Shown: positions 44,903-56,000 of the stretch, one piece after another | Layout of the letters: every line of letters begins with the position of its first letter | Position numbering within the stretch: the first letter of the stretch is position 1 | Source: Stenopsyche tienmushanensis | Lineage: Eukaryota > Arthropoda > Insecta > Trichoptera > Stenopsychidae | Direction of reading: 5' to 3' | NCBI GenBank assembly: GCA_008973525.1 | Contig: WACJ01000331.1 | Coordinates: forward strand, 124,001 to 188,000 | DNA length: 64,000 nucleotides | Notes under the pieces: model-generated | What the model was told of the DNA's origin: nothing | Database searches by the model: none | The model's input: only the letters and a program-made list of their open reading frames with translations | Position numbers and translations under genes: made by a program

Positions 44903-45102
44903 TAAGGCCCGATCCACACTATGCTGCCGGTAACAGTTCGATCTCGGTCTCGGTCCCGTCAAATATTTTCATACAAAAAACGGGATTGGAACGATCCGAT
45001 AGTGTGAATACTCTGATTGTTTCTTGTGTAAGAATATTTGATCGGACCGAGACCGGAGCGAGATCTAACCGTCAACGGCATCATAGTGTGGATCAGGCCT
45101 AA
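44903..45102. mobile_element. palindromic MITE family M, full-length copy
   Basis: Ends TAAGGCCCGATCCACACTAT (44903) and CATAGTGTGGATCAGGCCTAA (45102) with imperfect arms of about 65 bp each and a central segment with GAGTATTCACACT-type symmetry. Other copies: 10628, 26727 and end fragments at 17713 and about 16921. The target duplication is unclear (TA or TAA). No coding capacity. Confidence 0.85.
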
Positions 45103-46040
45103 GTATGACTTATAATTTGAAAACATGATATTTTGAACCAATAATATTGGTTAGAATAAGACCAATAGAAAACGTCTCTTTATTTTAGGGGATGAACAGA
45201 AAAAAGTAAAAACAATCGTTTCTATTGAATAAATAGTGAAAAAATGGAATTATCTTCTCTATTGTTTATAGTATTTAAAATAAATGTTCTAAAAAGCAAT
45301 AAAAAAGAGTCTTCTCAATTGCATTGTCTTAGACTAAAATCTTTTCAAACATTTAATTCCATTCATCGTTAAAATAAACTTGTCACAGATGACATATTTC
45401 ATGTAATAAAAAAAGGTCGATGTAATTTGTTACAATATAGACATATCAAAAAATATATCTGAATAGTTATGTGCCGTTTGACTTTTGTGTTTTTCATAAT
45501 GAAAAAGTAAATTTGAATCATAGAATAAATAATCTGTACGCGAAGTAATACGCTACGTCAACCGTCAGTGATTGATACCACAAATAAGATGTAATCTATC
45601 CAAAAAATATATAAACCATCATGTATCATTACAATGTATTATTCAAAAAGATATGTACAAAAAAAAAAAAAATATGCGTTGCATCCCATATGGACCACAC
45701 AGGCCGCGTCGGGCACCGGTGACTGATGGCCTAAAATAGGTTCTATTTAATTTTTTTTTTAAATTTTGATCACAATTTATAATCCTTATATATAAATATA
45801 TAATATAGAACTAAATTTGTATGATGGCCTGGTGGGTCATTTTTGAAAAATGTCCTTGGCACGATACGTGTTAAAGGTATAATAGAAAAACTATATACAA
45901 ATAAAATATACAAATGAAAAATTAAACAAATAAAATATGCATCTAACGAATAAGTAAAAATAAAATAGACTAATAGAATAAAAACATATATGTAAAGAAT
46001 ACAAGATAATTTTTTTCGGAATTTATATACAAAGTTTAGA

Positions 46041-47045
46041 CTAACCGATACCCTTTTTAGGGTATCGGAATCTGCGAATGTTCCTTGTGACTTTAAGGCC
46101 AAGTATCGCCTTCGGTCGGCGATTCAAGCTGCTCGAGTAGGAAGATAAGGAATTTATGATGGGATTAGGTACCTTTTTTAGGGAATCAAAGAAATTGGTA
46201 GAAAGGTACTCAATGTGATCTTTGATGGGAGGGATATTTGCTTCGTATTGAAGTTGGGAGTTCCGGAGATACCAGGGAGCTCCAAACGCTCGTCTTATGG
46301 CAATGCTTTGTACTGTTTTTAATTTGAGATTGTCACTCTGTCGGTATCCCCAGACAGGAGAGGCGCAGGTCATGATGGGACGTATGAGGGATTTGTATAA
46401 GAGCAATTTGTTCCCGATGGACAACTTGCTCTTAATACACAGGATGGGCTTTAAGGCAGCTAAGGCTCCGCGAGCTTTTTTTGTGACACTGTCAATGTGC
46501 GGAGCCCAGGTGAGTCTTGAGTCGAAAATTGCTCCGAGGTATTTGGTCTGTTTGACCCACGGGATGGTTCCTGATGGGAGGGTTAGAGGAATTTGAAGGG
46601 ATTTTTTCTTCTTCGATAAACCCATGGCGAACAGCACCGCCGCGCTCTTTTTGGCATTTACCGTGATTCTCCACTTAGAGTTCCAGACGCTTAGCAAGTC
46701 TAATTGAGATTGCAAACGCCTGCAAATCAAGTTTATATCGGTCGACTGCGACATTATGGCGGTGTCATCCACGTAGAGAGCGATGGAATCAGAGGGATGA
46801 TCGGATTTGGGAATATCGCTGGTATATATGGAAAATAATATAGGAGCGAGAATGGATCCTTGGGGGACACCCGCGGATATGGGACGGAGATTTGAAAGGA
46901 TGGAGATAATTTTGGCGCGAAAAGAACGTTCGGAGAGGTAACTATCAATTATGCGGATTGTGGAGTCGCGGAATCCGGCGGAGAGGAGTTTGTACAGCAG
47001 TCCTTCGTGCCAGACCTTATCGAAAGCTTTGGCAACGATGATGCT
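46041..47045 (-). pseudogene. Jockey-clade reverse transcriptase fragment
   Basis: From the 5' truncation the frame reads AKAFDKVWHEGLLYKLLSAG, IISILSNLRPISAGVPQGSI and ALYVDDTAIMSQSTD (catalytic YVDD), then KKSAAVLFAMG, PWVKQTKYLGAIFDSRLTW, LYKSLIRPIMTCASPVWGY and the C-terminal VQSIAIRRAFGAPWYLRNSQ. That is the palm to thumb and C-terminal order of Jockey LINEs. A frame change near 46760-46780 precedes the 243-codon C-terminal frame. The stop at 46041 is probably the natural terminus. Confidence 0.9.
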
Positions 47046-47049
47046 CTTT

Positions 47050-47487
47050 GATGCTCTCTGACTCTCCAGTTTTTTATGCGCTTCGCGACGTTTGGGCTGG
47101 TCAGGGTGATATCGATGTGGCTTGAGCCTCTAGGGCCCGCGAACGTAGGGGGACCGTTGGGGTCGTTTGCGACGACCAGTCCTCTGCCCAAGATGAAATT
47201 TTCGACTGCTTCGTTGCGTCTGGCGCTTTTCGTGCATCTTTTGCGAGTCGATGGGGGGCCCCAGAGGGTCGATCTAGCGTTGGAGTCTGCACCGATGATA
47301 ACTTTTTTGCCTTTACTAGGGTCGAGGGTGTCCATAGCGTTCTGTAAGTTGATAATCATCGCGTCCGGTTCCATGCCGTACCTGAAATAGCCGGATATCA
47401 GGTAGAATTATTCGCCGCCCCAACTGATCTCCGCGCAGACGACGTCCATTCCGGACACCTGGTTGAGCATCATGGCTTCTTCTTTGT
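47050..47487 (-). pseudogene. R1-clade LINE endonuclease fragment, upstream part of element EF
   Basis: Frame MEPDAMIINLQNAMDTLDPS, VIIGADSNARSTLWGPPSTR, FILGRGLVVANDPNGPPTFA and GSSHIDITLTSPNVAKRIKN, the C-terminal half of an APE-type endonuclease (ADSNARS and SSHIDIT blocks). Upstream to 47487 the frame MLNQVSGMDVVCAEISWGG continues with one stop. At 47058 it continues across the Jockey insertion into 43561. At 47487 it abuts the truncated 3' UTR of R1 copy C. Confidence 0.9.
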
Positions 47488-47627
47488 GCTGACGCTTTGT
47501 GTTGTACTGCTCAAGTTCTTGGTCCGGCTTTGGCGGAGGGCCTCTGCCGGAGAGCGCTTACTAGTGTAACGACTGTTGGTCGCGAGAGTGTGCTGATTCT
47601 ACGTTTACGTTATGTGTTGGTTCGACT

Positions 47628-49002
47628 CTATATACTACTTGTGGGGTTTACTACGATATCCCCTGGCGCGTGCCAGTGCTTCTCGTAGTATCCCCCGGTT
47701 GCGCATTTTGCGCCGAAGCTCATGCAAAAGACATTGAAGGCGCTGAAGGCACCAGGACGGGCAATCAGATCTCTGTATCCCACGGGCCCTTCACATGGCC
47801 CGCGGATACGTCGCAGTAGCTCCTCACGCTCGGCCCCCATGCCTTCGCAGGACCACAGCCCCCAGTTGAGCTCTTTCTATCCTTAGTTGCACTTCATTCC
47901 AGGAACCTGTCTTTTTGGCCTCCTGCCACTTTCATCTGGCTCTTCTGACCAGTGATCTTTGCAGCGATAGTTCCTTGCTCCACCATGGTGGTTGTCTTAT
48001 CTTCGCATCTTTGGATCGTCCTAGTCCCTCTTCTGCTGCTTCGATGATAGCGGCGTTTAGTTTCTCGGCTGCTCTCCCCGGTCCCTCGACTCTGCACACC
48101 TCCAGGCAATCCAGATCGCTCATCTTCGCCGAGATCGGCTCGTCAAGTTCCTCTATTTTTTTTTTCGCGACTTGAATCTTCTTGGTATTGCCGTTTTGTT
48201 CTCTTCTTCCATGTTGTGCGGTGTGTCGATTTGGAAGGTGATCAGATTGTGGTCTGAGCTCACAGCATTCTTCGTCACCCTCCAGGCCGTGATGTTTTCG
48301 GCAATCTGTCGGCTGGCCAGTGTGATGTCGATGTGACTGGATCCCCTGGAGCCGGCGAAAGTGGGCGGGCTGTTCGGATCGTTAATGACCGTTAGTCCTC
48401 TGCCAAGGATGAACTCTTCGACCGCTTTGTTCCTGCGGTTCCTTTTTCCGCATCTAATCCGTTTAATGGGGGGGCCCCCACATCGTTGACGTAGCGTTTG
48501 CATCCACTCCCAGGATAATTTTTTCGCTTTGACTGGATTCTAGAAGTATTAGTGCGTTCTTGAGGTTTTCGATCATGGCGTCCGGCTCCTCCGAATATTG
48601 GAAGTAGGCAGTAATCACGTGTATGGATTCCGAGCCGATGCTTATTTCGGCACAGACGTGGTTTTTGCCCGACATCTGTTCCAGCATCATTATTTCAAGG
48701 TTCTTGTTATATACGATTATGGCAGCTCCAGGGCACTCGTCCGCCATGACCACCCTCACGCCTGCTCCCAGGCTGGGTATGATACCTCTGATGAATGGTG
48801 GTTCCTGTGCCAAGACCACGTCCAGCTTCATCTCGGTGGCTGTTTGATGTAGTTCGCCCACGACTGCACTCGATCTGTGTAGGTTAATCTGACCAATTTT
48901 TATTGCCGGCGCTCTGTGTCCTCGTCTGTTTCTTCCTCCTCTTCCTCTGGTCCCGGGAGGGGCACTCACCGTAGTTACTGTTTCGGAGGAGGGCTCATCC
49001 AT
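47628..49002 (-). pseudogene. R1-clade ORF2 of copy C: endonuclease and C-terminus, RT deleted
   Basis: ATG at 49002 opens MDEPSSETVTTVS. The APE endonuclease starts with IGQINLHRSS, then LDVVLAQEPP, and IILGVDANATSTMWGPP, frameshifts near 48480, and continues with SSHIDITLASRQIAENI and SSDHNLITFQ. A linker reaches LQRSLVRRARR (47950). Near 47865 it jumps to MGAEREELLRRIRGPCEGPV and the terminal HAPGDIVVNPTSSI. All seven RT motifs are deleted. Confidence 0.9.
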
Positions 49003-49878
49003 AGTCGATCCGTCCTAGATCCCTTTTGACGTTGGCTCTGTATACCGAGCAGTCCCATGTTCCCGTGAGATGATTGCTTTCTTTGCCCAAGTGGCAGCAG
49101 GTGGCGCATTTGATGGTGTTGGTCTCGCTGGTGCAATCTCCTTGCTCATGGCCGGCATCTCCACAAATTCTGCATACAGGCTGTTCAGCTCTACAGGTGC
49201 TCCTCCTGTGCCCATATTGATGGCACCTGTAGCATCTTGAGTCCGGGATATAGTCCCTTACTCGGCACAGGGCCCAGTCCAGGTATATTGCCTTTCTGGC
49301 TATCAGTTTATGTCTCGCTGTTGCCGGGACGCTCACTATCAGTGTCCCTCTGTCTCTTCCCTCGGGGTATCTGAGTGATCGTATATGCGATCCCCGTGTG
49401 AATTGCTCCCTCGTAAGCGGGATCTCACCGCTCAGGACTGCGTCAAATATTTCGGTGAGCAGCTCTTCGCCTTTCATTCTTGGAACCCCCGTAATCACCA
49501 GTCTCGGGAGGGGGGCGCTCACTACTTCCGCCTTAAATCCGGCTTCCGCTATTGCCCGCCAGTATTGCGGCTTCCTCCTTCGTTCTTGGGCAAATAACGA
49601 CTCCTGCCCCTTTGATTGGTTTCATCACCATAAGTCCAACTCCGTTCTTGGATGGCTTGAACGCACTCTTTAACTTGTTTAGTGATTGCTGCGAGTCGTC
49701 ACCGGATTGTGGCTCTTTTGGTCTCACAATGACTGTTGGGGCAGGTCTTCTCATTGCCCATGCAGAGGGATTTTCATTCTCTGGCATGTTCTTTGCTCTT
49801 AATGGCGGGAAATCTTCCGGTCTGAAGATATTCTTCGGTGTTGCCCAGGCGCTCACTTGCGTTGGTGTTTGATGGCTG

Positions 49879-50543
49879 TGTAACGTAGGGGGCCGCTGAC
49901 TATGGGCACCCCTGCGTTCCTTCGTAGCTGCAGCGGATGCTGCGTTATCCGGATCGCGGAGCCCGGATCCAAAGGTCACTCGAAGTTTAGCGGTTCGTAA
50001 CGTTAGTCTGGACCACGAGGACGGCGCCGGTGAACTACGGATATTTGTCAGGATTCTTTAAGGGATGGGGATGTTCTGCTCGTTCTGATCGTAGATGGAG
50101 ATGATGAATTTAAAGACTGTGTGTCAGCTCAACGCATTTATTTATATAAAATGCGGAGCGCACAGTCGTGGATGGCAATGGCGTGTGATGAACTCTCAGT
50201 CAGACGAAGTGCAGCGAGAATGGCGATGTATGGAGGCTTCAACGGAACAATCTCCGAAAAGATGTTCCTCGGGCAAGGCCTAGAATCGAACTAACGTCTC
50301 TGTAATATTTCTACAGAGCGTCACATTTATACCTGGCAATTGAAGCCAGGCCACCCTTTCTTATCTATGTAACCGACGCCAGCGTCCTTATCTACATGGA
50401 GCGCGTCGATCCAGCCCTTATAGCGGTACTTCTTGTTTCTTGACCACGTGTTTCTTGACCGTAAGGACTGGCAACGGCGAAATCCCATGGATTTCGCCGC
50501 ATGTACTCTATATTTAATTATTTAATTATGCCTCCACGCTACA
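49879..50543. mobile_element. solo LTR, copy 1, 4-bp target duplication
   Basis: Starts TGTAACGTAGGGGGCCGCTG and ends ATGCCTCCACGCTACA, i.e. TGTA...TACA ends. The 4-bp duplication GCTG flanks it at 49875-49878 and 50544-50547. Length 665 bp. A TATA-like TATATAAAAT lies at 50143-50152. The 4-bp duplication suggests a Gypsy-type element. No internal region remains: LTR-LTR recombination has removed it. Confidence 0.93.
50143..50152 (+). promoter_or_regulatory. TATA-like box in solo LTR copy 1
   Basis: TATATAAAAT at about 265 bp into the LTR. The equivalent TATAAAATG lies at 59041 in copy 2, so it is conserved and probably the LTR promoter. Confidence 0.5.
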
Positions 50544-51369
50544 GCTGCCTTCAGTTCTGGTGGTTAGTGCTGATGATGTTGCGGCCGCCGCTGATTGAGT
50601 TATTTCTTGGATTTTTTTCTTCTGGGTCTTGATGTTGTTTTTAAGCTTCAATATGTCTCTTCTGTCTGGCGATGGTGATTTGCTGTTTGGTTGCCGTGGC
50701 TTTACAGCTTTCTAGATAATGATTGATCTTAAAGGACTGATCTTTGCTGATCCTTGATCCCGAGTCAGCTAGAGATTCCGCCGCGATCTTAAACATCGCC
50801 TCCACTTTTACCAGTGCTAGTATGTCTTCCTCGTCATCCTCGTCGTCGTCAGTATCGTCGTCCGTAGAGTCCTCTGCGCGCCCCCTTCCGCCGTTAGCGC
50901 CTCCGCTCTCGGCGTTCCTTTCATTGTTCTCTTCGTCCTCTCTTGTGTTGCGCTCCTGCGTGGCTCGTGTGGGCGAGGCGCCCACCACAGTGATGTCCGG
51001 CTCCTCGATGTTTTCGGTTGAGTCGTTATCGTTGTCGATTCCTATTCCAATTCCTGACTTCGTTATAAGGAGCTCTATTAAGGCGAGCCTTTCTTCTTCT
51101 GGAATGTGTCCCATTGTGGCCTCTAGTGGGGAGCCAGGCGTCGCCGCAGGGTATACTTCTGCTGAAGTAGTCGCAGGATTCGCTGAGGGCGATTTCGGAG
51201 GTGAGTAGCCTGTTGATGATGCTATGGATATAGCCGGAGAGCTAGGGCGCTCAGGCGCCGAGGCGCTTTGTGTTGACTTTCTTTTCCCTTTGGTTTTGGG
51301 TGACTTCCAGATTTACCGACTCCTTCGTCGACGTTCTGATTCTTGCGCTTGTGCGTGAAGCTTTGGTCA

Positions 51370-51408
51370 GTAGGTTAGGGAAAAAAAAAAAAAAAAAAAA
51401 AAAAAAAA
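51370..51408. other. 28S target motif plus 28-base tail at the B/C junction
   Basis: GTAGGTTAGGG (51370-51380) followed by 28 A on the plus strand (28 T in the sense of the elements). The motif is the 28S rRNA target; the homopolymer is the 3' tail of copy B. Confidence 0.9.
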
Positions 51409-53016
51409 GTGGGGACGGGGGGGCCCACCCTTACCCGAGCAAGTGCCCAAGGACGAGTAAAAAACGACCTTATTACCGCCCGCACATCTAACACGACTGT
51501 TTTAGTCAGAAAAACTAATTAACGTCCCCAAAAGGAGGACCGTCACTGCTCCACCTGGTTGCCGAGCGCGTTGCAAGGCGCGAAACATTTTGGGGGAGAA
51601 GATATTTAATTGCAAATGGGAAAGGAGGGATGCAGCCGCGCGGCTACTGACGCTTCGTGTGAGTACCGCTCAAAGTTATAACCGGCTTTGGCAGAGGGCC
51701 TCGGCCGGGGAACGCTTTCCGGTGTAACGACAGTGGTCGCGAGAGTGTGTGCTGATTCTACTTTATGTGTGGGGTACGATTCTATATACTACTGCTGGGG
51801 TCAACCACGATATCCCCTGGCGCGCGCCAGTGCTTCTCGTAGAATCCCCCAGGCGCGCATTTGGCGCCGAAGCTTAGACAAAAAGTGTTGAAGGCGCTGA
51901 AGGCGCCGGGACGGGCAACCAGATCTCTGTAACCCACGGGCCCCTCACATGGCCCGCGGACACGACACAGCAACGCCTCCCGCTCAGCCCCCATGCCTTC
52001 GCAGGACCACAGAACGTGTTCTGCGTCCATGCTTGGTGCAGTGCATGGGCAATCCGAGCGATCCGCAAGCCTAAGCCCCTTTAAATGGGCGCTAAAATGG
52101 CCATGTCCTGTAAGAAATTGTGCACACCAGTGGTTGGGATCAAACCACTTCGATTTTAGTCTACTGTGAACAGAATTAAAGTATTGGTACAAAAATCTTC
52201 CTTTATTTGAATTGGCCCATCTTTTTTGCCACGTGTTCAACGCCGCCTCTAAGGCCCACTTCTTGATGTCGTCTTTGTATAGTAAGTCCGCCAGTTGGTT
52301 GGTCGTCAGAGTCTCGTCGCCCACCGTTAGTTCCATTCCTTTTCGCCATCGATATGTTGCTGCAGTTACTTGAAGTTGTAAGTCCAACGGAAGTACCCCC
52401 GCTAGGATCGGCAAGCTGTCAGTCGCTGTAGTTCTATATGCGCCGGTGATTTTTAGCAGAGGGGCTCTCTGCGCTGCCCTTAGTTTTCTTATTGCTGTCG
52501 CTACGCTGCCGAGTCTATGGGCCCAGACTCCCGCTCCGTATGTAACTATGCTTACGTAGATGGCGTTGTAAGCAATTTTCATATTTTTTCCCGATAGGCC
52601 CCAGTCTGCACCGCACATCCTTGACATCTTTCCAAAAGTATTGATCGCTTTCTCCGCCGCTGTTTCCACGTTCCTGGCGAAGGTTCCACCCCTGCTGATG
52701 TTGACTCCCAAGTATGTGGCCTCAACCACAAACGGAATTTTGACTTCTCCCATCATTATTTTTGGCGGTCTGATGCTAGGATTTGTGCCCTTTTTTATGC
52801 AGAGGCCCATGGATTTACCCGGCGAAAAGGATAGCTTGTTTAATTTTGTCCAATTTTCTAGTAGATTGATGGCGTCTTTGGCTCTAACTTCAATTTCCTT
52901 TATTGAGGTGCCCTCTATTGTCATCGTCAGGTCATCCGCATATGCGAAAAGCTCACATCCCGTTGGGAGTTGTATTTCGAAAATGTCGTCCATCAGTATG
53001 TTCCAGAGAAGCGGTA
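51409..53016 (-). mobile_element. R1-clade LINE copy B (5'-truncated)
   Basis: Starts within the RT immediately after the target motif (53017-53027) and ends with the GC-rich GGGCCCCCCCGTCCCCAC then the T tail. Length 1608 bp. Its protein is about four-fifths identical to copy A over the shared part, so it is a different subfamily that used the same site. Confidence 0.92.
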
Positions 53017-53027
53017 GTAGGTTAGGG

Positions 53028-53060
<33 letters not shown>

Positions 53061-53083
53061 GGACGGGGGGGGCCCACCCACAC
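51782..53083 (-). CDS. R1-clade reverse transcriptase C-terminal fragment (copy B)
   Basis: A 433-codon frame whose first about 25 codons are an artefact: the 3' UTR of copy A, a run of Phe from the T tail, and the target motif. The element's own sequence starts near LLWNILMDDIFEIQLPTGCE. Then come LFAYADDLTMTIEG (catalytic YADD), PGKSMGLCIKKG, ATYLGVNISRGGTFARNVET, the thumb region, and the C-terminal CPCTAPSMDAEHVLWSC zinc-binding motif of R1-clade proteins. It ends PGDIVVDPSSSI. The N-terminal endonuclease and first RT motifs are missing, so it is not active although uninterrupted. Confidence 0.88.
53017..53057. other. 28S target motif plus 30-base tail at the A/B junction
   Basis: GTAGGTTAGGG (53017-53027) followed by 30 A on the plus strand (30 T in element sense), the 3' tail of copy A. 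Confidence 0.9.
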
Positions 53084-56000
53084 CCGAGCATGTACCCAGA
53101 TCGAGAAAAAAACGATCTCATGACAGCCCGCACTCTACCGCTACTAAATTTAGTAGGAAAACTAATTTAACGTCCCCCGAGAGGACCGCATACTGCTCCA
53201 CCTGGTTGCCGAGCGCATTGCAAGGCGCGAAACTTATTTAGGGGATAGATACTAAATGAACAAAGGGGAAGGAAAGTGCAGCCGCGCGGCCGCTGACGCT
53301 TTGTGTTGTACTGCTCAAATTCTTGGTCCGGCTTTGGCGGAAGGCCTCTGCCGGATAGCGCTTACTAGTGTAACGACTGCTTGTCGCGAGAGTGTGCTGA
53401 TTCTACATTTACGTTATGTGTTGGTTCGACTCTATATACTACTTGCGGGGTTTACTACGATATCCCCTGGCGCGTGCCAGTGCTTCTCGTAGTATCCCCC
53501 GGTTGCGCATTTTGCGCCGAAGCTCATGCAAAAGACATTGAAGGCGCTGAAGGCGCCAGGTCGGGCAACCAGATCTCTGTATCCCACGGGCCCCTCACAT
53601 GGCCCGCGAATACGTCGCAGTAGCGCCTCACGCTCGGCCCCCATGCCTTCGCAGGACCACAGAATGTGCTCTGCGTCCATGCTAGGTGCAGTGCATGGGC
53701 AATCCGAGCGACTTGCAAGCCTGAGCCCCAATAAATGGGCGCTGAAATGGCCATGACCTGAAATAAATTGTGAATTCCAGTGGTTGGGAGCAAACCACTT
53801 GTATCTGAGTCTACAGGAAACAGAGGGAAAAAATTGATACACAAATCTGCCTTTATTGCAATTGGCCCATCTTTTTTGCCACGCCTTTATCGCTGCCTCC
53901 ATGGCCCACTTCTTGATATCGTCCTTGAACATCATTTCGGAGCGCTCGTCCTCTGTCAGTATCGAATCGCCCACTCTTATTTGCAGCTTCTTCCTCCATC
54001 TGTAAATCGACGCCGTCACCTGCAGTTGAAGGTCCATGGGGAGTACCCCCGCTAGCACCGGTAGGCTGGATGTGGCTGTCGTTCTGTATGCCCCGGTGAG
54101 TTTCAGTAGAGGGGCCCTCTGAGCCGAGAGCATCTTCTTCGTCGCCGCTGCTACGCCTCCCAGACGGTGGGCCCAGGCCCCCGCACCGTAGGTGATGATA
54201 CTGACATAAATGGCATGGTATGCAATCTTCATGTTCTTCCCGGACAGGCCCCAGTCTGCTCCGCACATTCTCGACATCTTTCCGAAAGTGTTGATGGCCT
54301 TTTCGGCTGCTGTCTCCACGTTTCTGGCGAAGGTGCCCCCTCGTCCGATGGTTACTCCGAGATATGTCGCCTCGTTGACGATTGGGATCCTGTGACCTCC
54401 CATGATGATTTTTGGAGGTCTGGTGCCCGGATTTGTGCCCTTCTTTATGCAGATTCCAGTCGACTTTCCCGGCGAGAACGCCAGCTTGTTCAATTTGGTC
54501 CAGTTCTCCAGAAGTCCAACGGCGGTCTCCGCCTTGTTCTCGACCTCCTTTATTGATGTTCCTTCGACCGTCATTGTCAGGTCGTCCGCATATGCGAACA
54601 GCTCGCATCCCGTTGGCAGCTGTATCTCGAAGACATCGTCGAGTAGTATATTCCATAGCAGCGGACCCAGTACTGACCCTTGTGGGCATCCTTTGGTGAG
54701 TCTCCTCTGGATGACTCTTCCTCCTGCTTGTGCTATGATTTCTCTCTCTGACAGATAGCTTCTGATGAGCGCAACGATGTTCGGTTGCACACCGCTTTTC
54801 TTGAGCTTGAGCAGGATCATGGGCCACCATGCGTTGTCGAAGGCGCCCTGCACATCCAAGAAGATTGCGTATACGTATTTCTTTCTGCTGGTCTCCGCTA
54901 TGTTCATCACGGCGTTTATGGCGTCTACCGTGGATCGTCCCGGTCTGAATCCAAATTGTCTCTCAGACAGAGGGTTTGTACCTTCGAATACCAGGTTCAT
55001 CCTGCTCGCGATGATTTTCTCTAGGACCTTCCCCAGAATGGGCAGCAATACAATGATGCGATAAGCCTTTGGATCGCACGGCGGTTTGTTGGAGTTCAGC
55101 TTTGGTAGCATTACTGCTAGTCCAGTTTTCCAACATTTAGGGAATATACCTCGATTGAAGCACTCCCGATATATTGTGCACAGGTCCACGTCGAATGCTC
55201 TGTACCCCCTCTTTATTATCATTCCATCCAGTCTGTCTGGGCCAGGGGTCTTTTTCGGGTTTAGGAACTTTATGCAGTCCTCTATCTCTTCTCCGTCAGG
55301 TGGGTCCGCGTCCGGTCCTCCATACATCGAGTCGTCCTCTCCTCTTATGAGACTGTGGATCGGCAGGTCATCTTCTGTTCGGTCATGTGGCAGCAGGATT
55401 TCTATGAGCAGATTCACCGATTGTATTATCGATGTGGCAACTTCTCCCGTGTTTGGATCTCTGATTCCGGAGCTGACCTTCTTTCTACCCATCGAGATCG
55501 CTTTGTATGCCGGTCCCCATGGGCCGGTTTTGCTTTGCTCCGTGACAAACTCCCTCCATGTGCGCGCCTTGGCTGCGCCGATGCTCTTTCTGTACTCGGC
55601 CCCCAGGCGAGCTCTTTCAAGTCTTAGCTGTACTTCATTCCAGGAGCTTGCCTTTTTGGCTTCCTGCCATTTCCTTCTGGCTCTTCTGACCAGCGATCTT
55701 TGCAGAGATAGTTCTTTGCTCCACCAAGGTGGCTGTCTTGTTCTCGCATCCTTGGCTCGTCCTAGCCCCTCTTCTGCTGCTTCGATGATTGCGGCGTTTA
55801 GTCTCTCGGCCGCTCTCCCCGGGCCCTCGTTCTTGCATATCTCCAGGCAGTCCAGTTCGCTCATCTTTGCTGATATCGGTTCGTCTAGCTCCTCTATGTT
55901 CTTGCGCGATTTAAATCTTCTTGGTATGGCCGTCTTGTTTCCTTCTCCCATGTTGTTCGATGTGTTGATTTGAAATGTGATCAGGTTGTGGTCCGAGCTC

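Larger units (their letters stand above)
43702..45870 (-). mobile_element. piggyBac-family element, copy 2, complete ends
   Basis: TTAA duplications at 43698-43701 and 45871-45874 flank perfect 13-bp inverted repeats CACGTATCGTGCC (43702) and GGCACGATACGTG (45870). Additional GGGCACCGGTG subterminal words occur at both ends. Length 2169 bp. The transposase is internally deleted and a MITE sits at 44903-45102. Confidence 0.97.
43562..47049 (-). mobile_element. Jockey-clade LINE, 5'-truncated, inserted in R1 element EF
   Basis: The 9-bp duplication GATGCTCTC flanks it at 43553-43561 and 47050-47058. The minus-strand 3' end is AATTAATAAATAAAAAAA (poly-A, plus-strand T run at 43562-43572) with an AATAAA signal. 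The 5' end starts within the RT. A piggyBac element (43702-45870) lies in its 3' part; without it the LINE is about 1.3 kb. Confidence 0.9.
48995..51310 (-). pseudogene. R1-clade ORF1 (gag-like, three CCHC knuckles), interrupted
   Basis: The first ATG is at 51114 (MGHIPEEERLALIELL); the frame appears open upstream to about 51310 without an obvious start. After a frameshift near 50645 and the solo LTR, it continues with SHQTPTQVSAWATPKNIFRP (49878), PTVIVRPKEPQS, then KGEELLTEIFDAVLSGEIPL and three zinc knuckles CYRCHQYGHRRSTC, CRICGDAGHEQGDC and CATCCHLGKESNHLTGTWDC (49200-49040). ORF1 proteins of R1-type LINEs bind the element RNA. Its stop codon overlaps the ORF2 start by eight bases (ATGGATGA, 48995-49002). 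Confidence 0.88.
47488..51369 (-). mobile_element. R1-clade LINE copy C (near-complete 5' end, RT deleted, solo LTR inside)
   Basis: The 5' end is directly next to the 28S target motif GTAGGTTAGGG (51370-51380 on the plus strand). It holds ORF1, the start of ORF2, a deletion of roughly 2 kb near 47865 and the C-terminus of ORF2. The 3' UTR is cut at 47488, joined to element EF at a shared CAAAG. A solo LTR (49879-50543) interrupts ORF1. Its coding sequence is nearly identical to copy A in the shared parts. Confidence 0.85.

Noticed and set aside
50744..51208. 154-codon plus-strand Ser-rich frame.
   Set aside because: Antisense shadow of R1 ORF1 (51114-50641); no independent domain.
51370..53027. 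GTAGGTTAGGG motifs as insect telomeric TTAGG repeats (TRAS/SART-like telomere targeting).
   Set aside because: Only one full TTAGG is present per site, and at 56384 the motif continues into unmistakable 28S rRNA, so the rDNA target explains all three sites better.
53853..54830. 325-codon minus-strand frame rich in Arg and Gly.
   Set aside because: Out-of-frame overlap with the R1 reverse transcriptase; low-complexity composition from codon bias.
55086..55973. 295-codon plus-strand frame and other long frames between 53800 and 56350.
   Set aside because: They lie antisense to, or in another frame of, the open R1 ORF2 of copy A.
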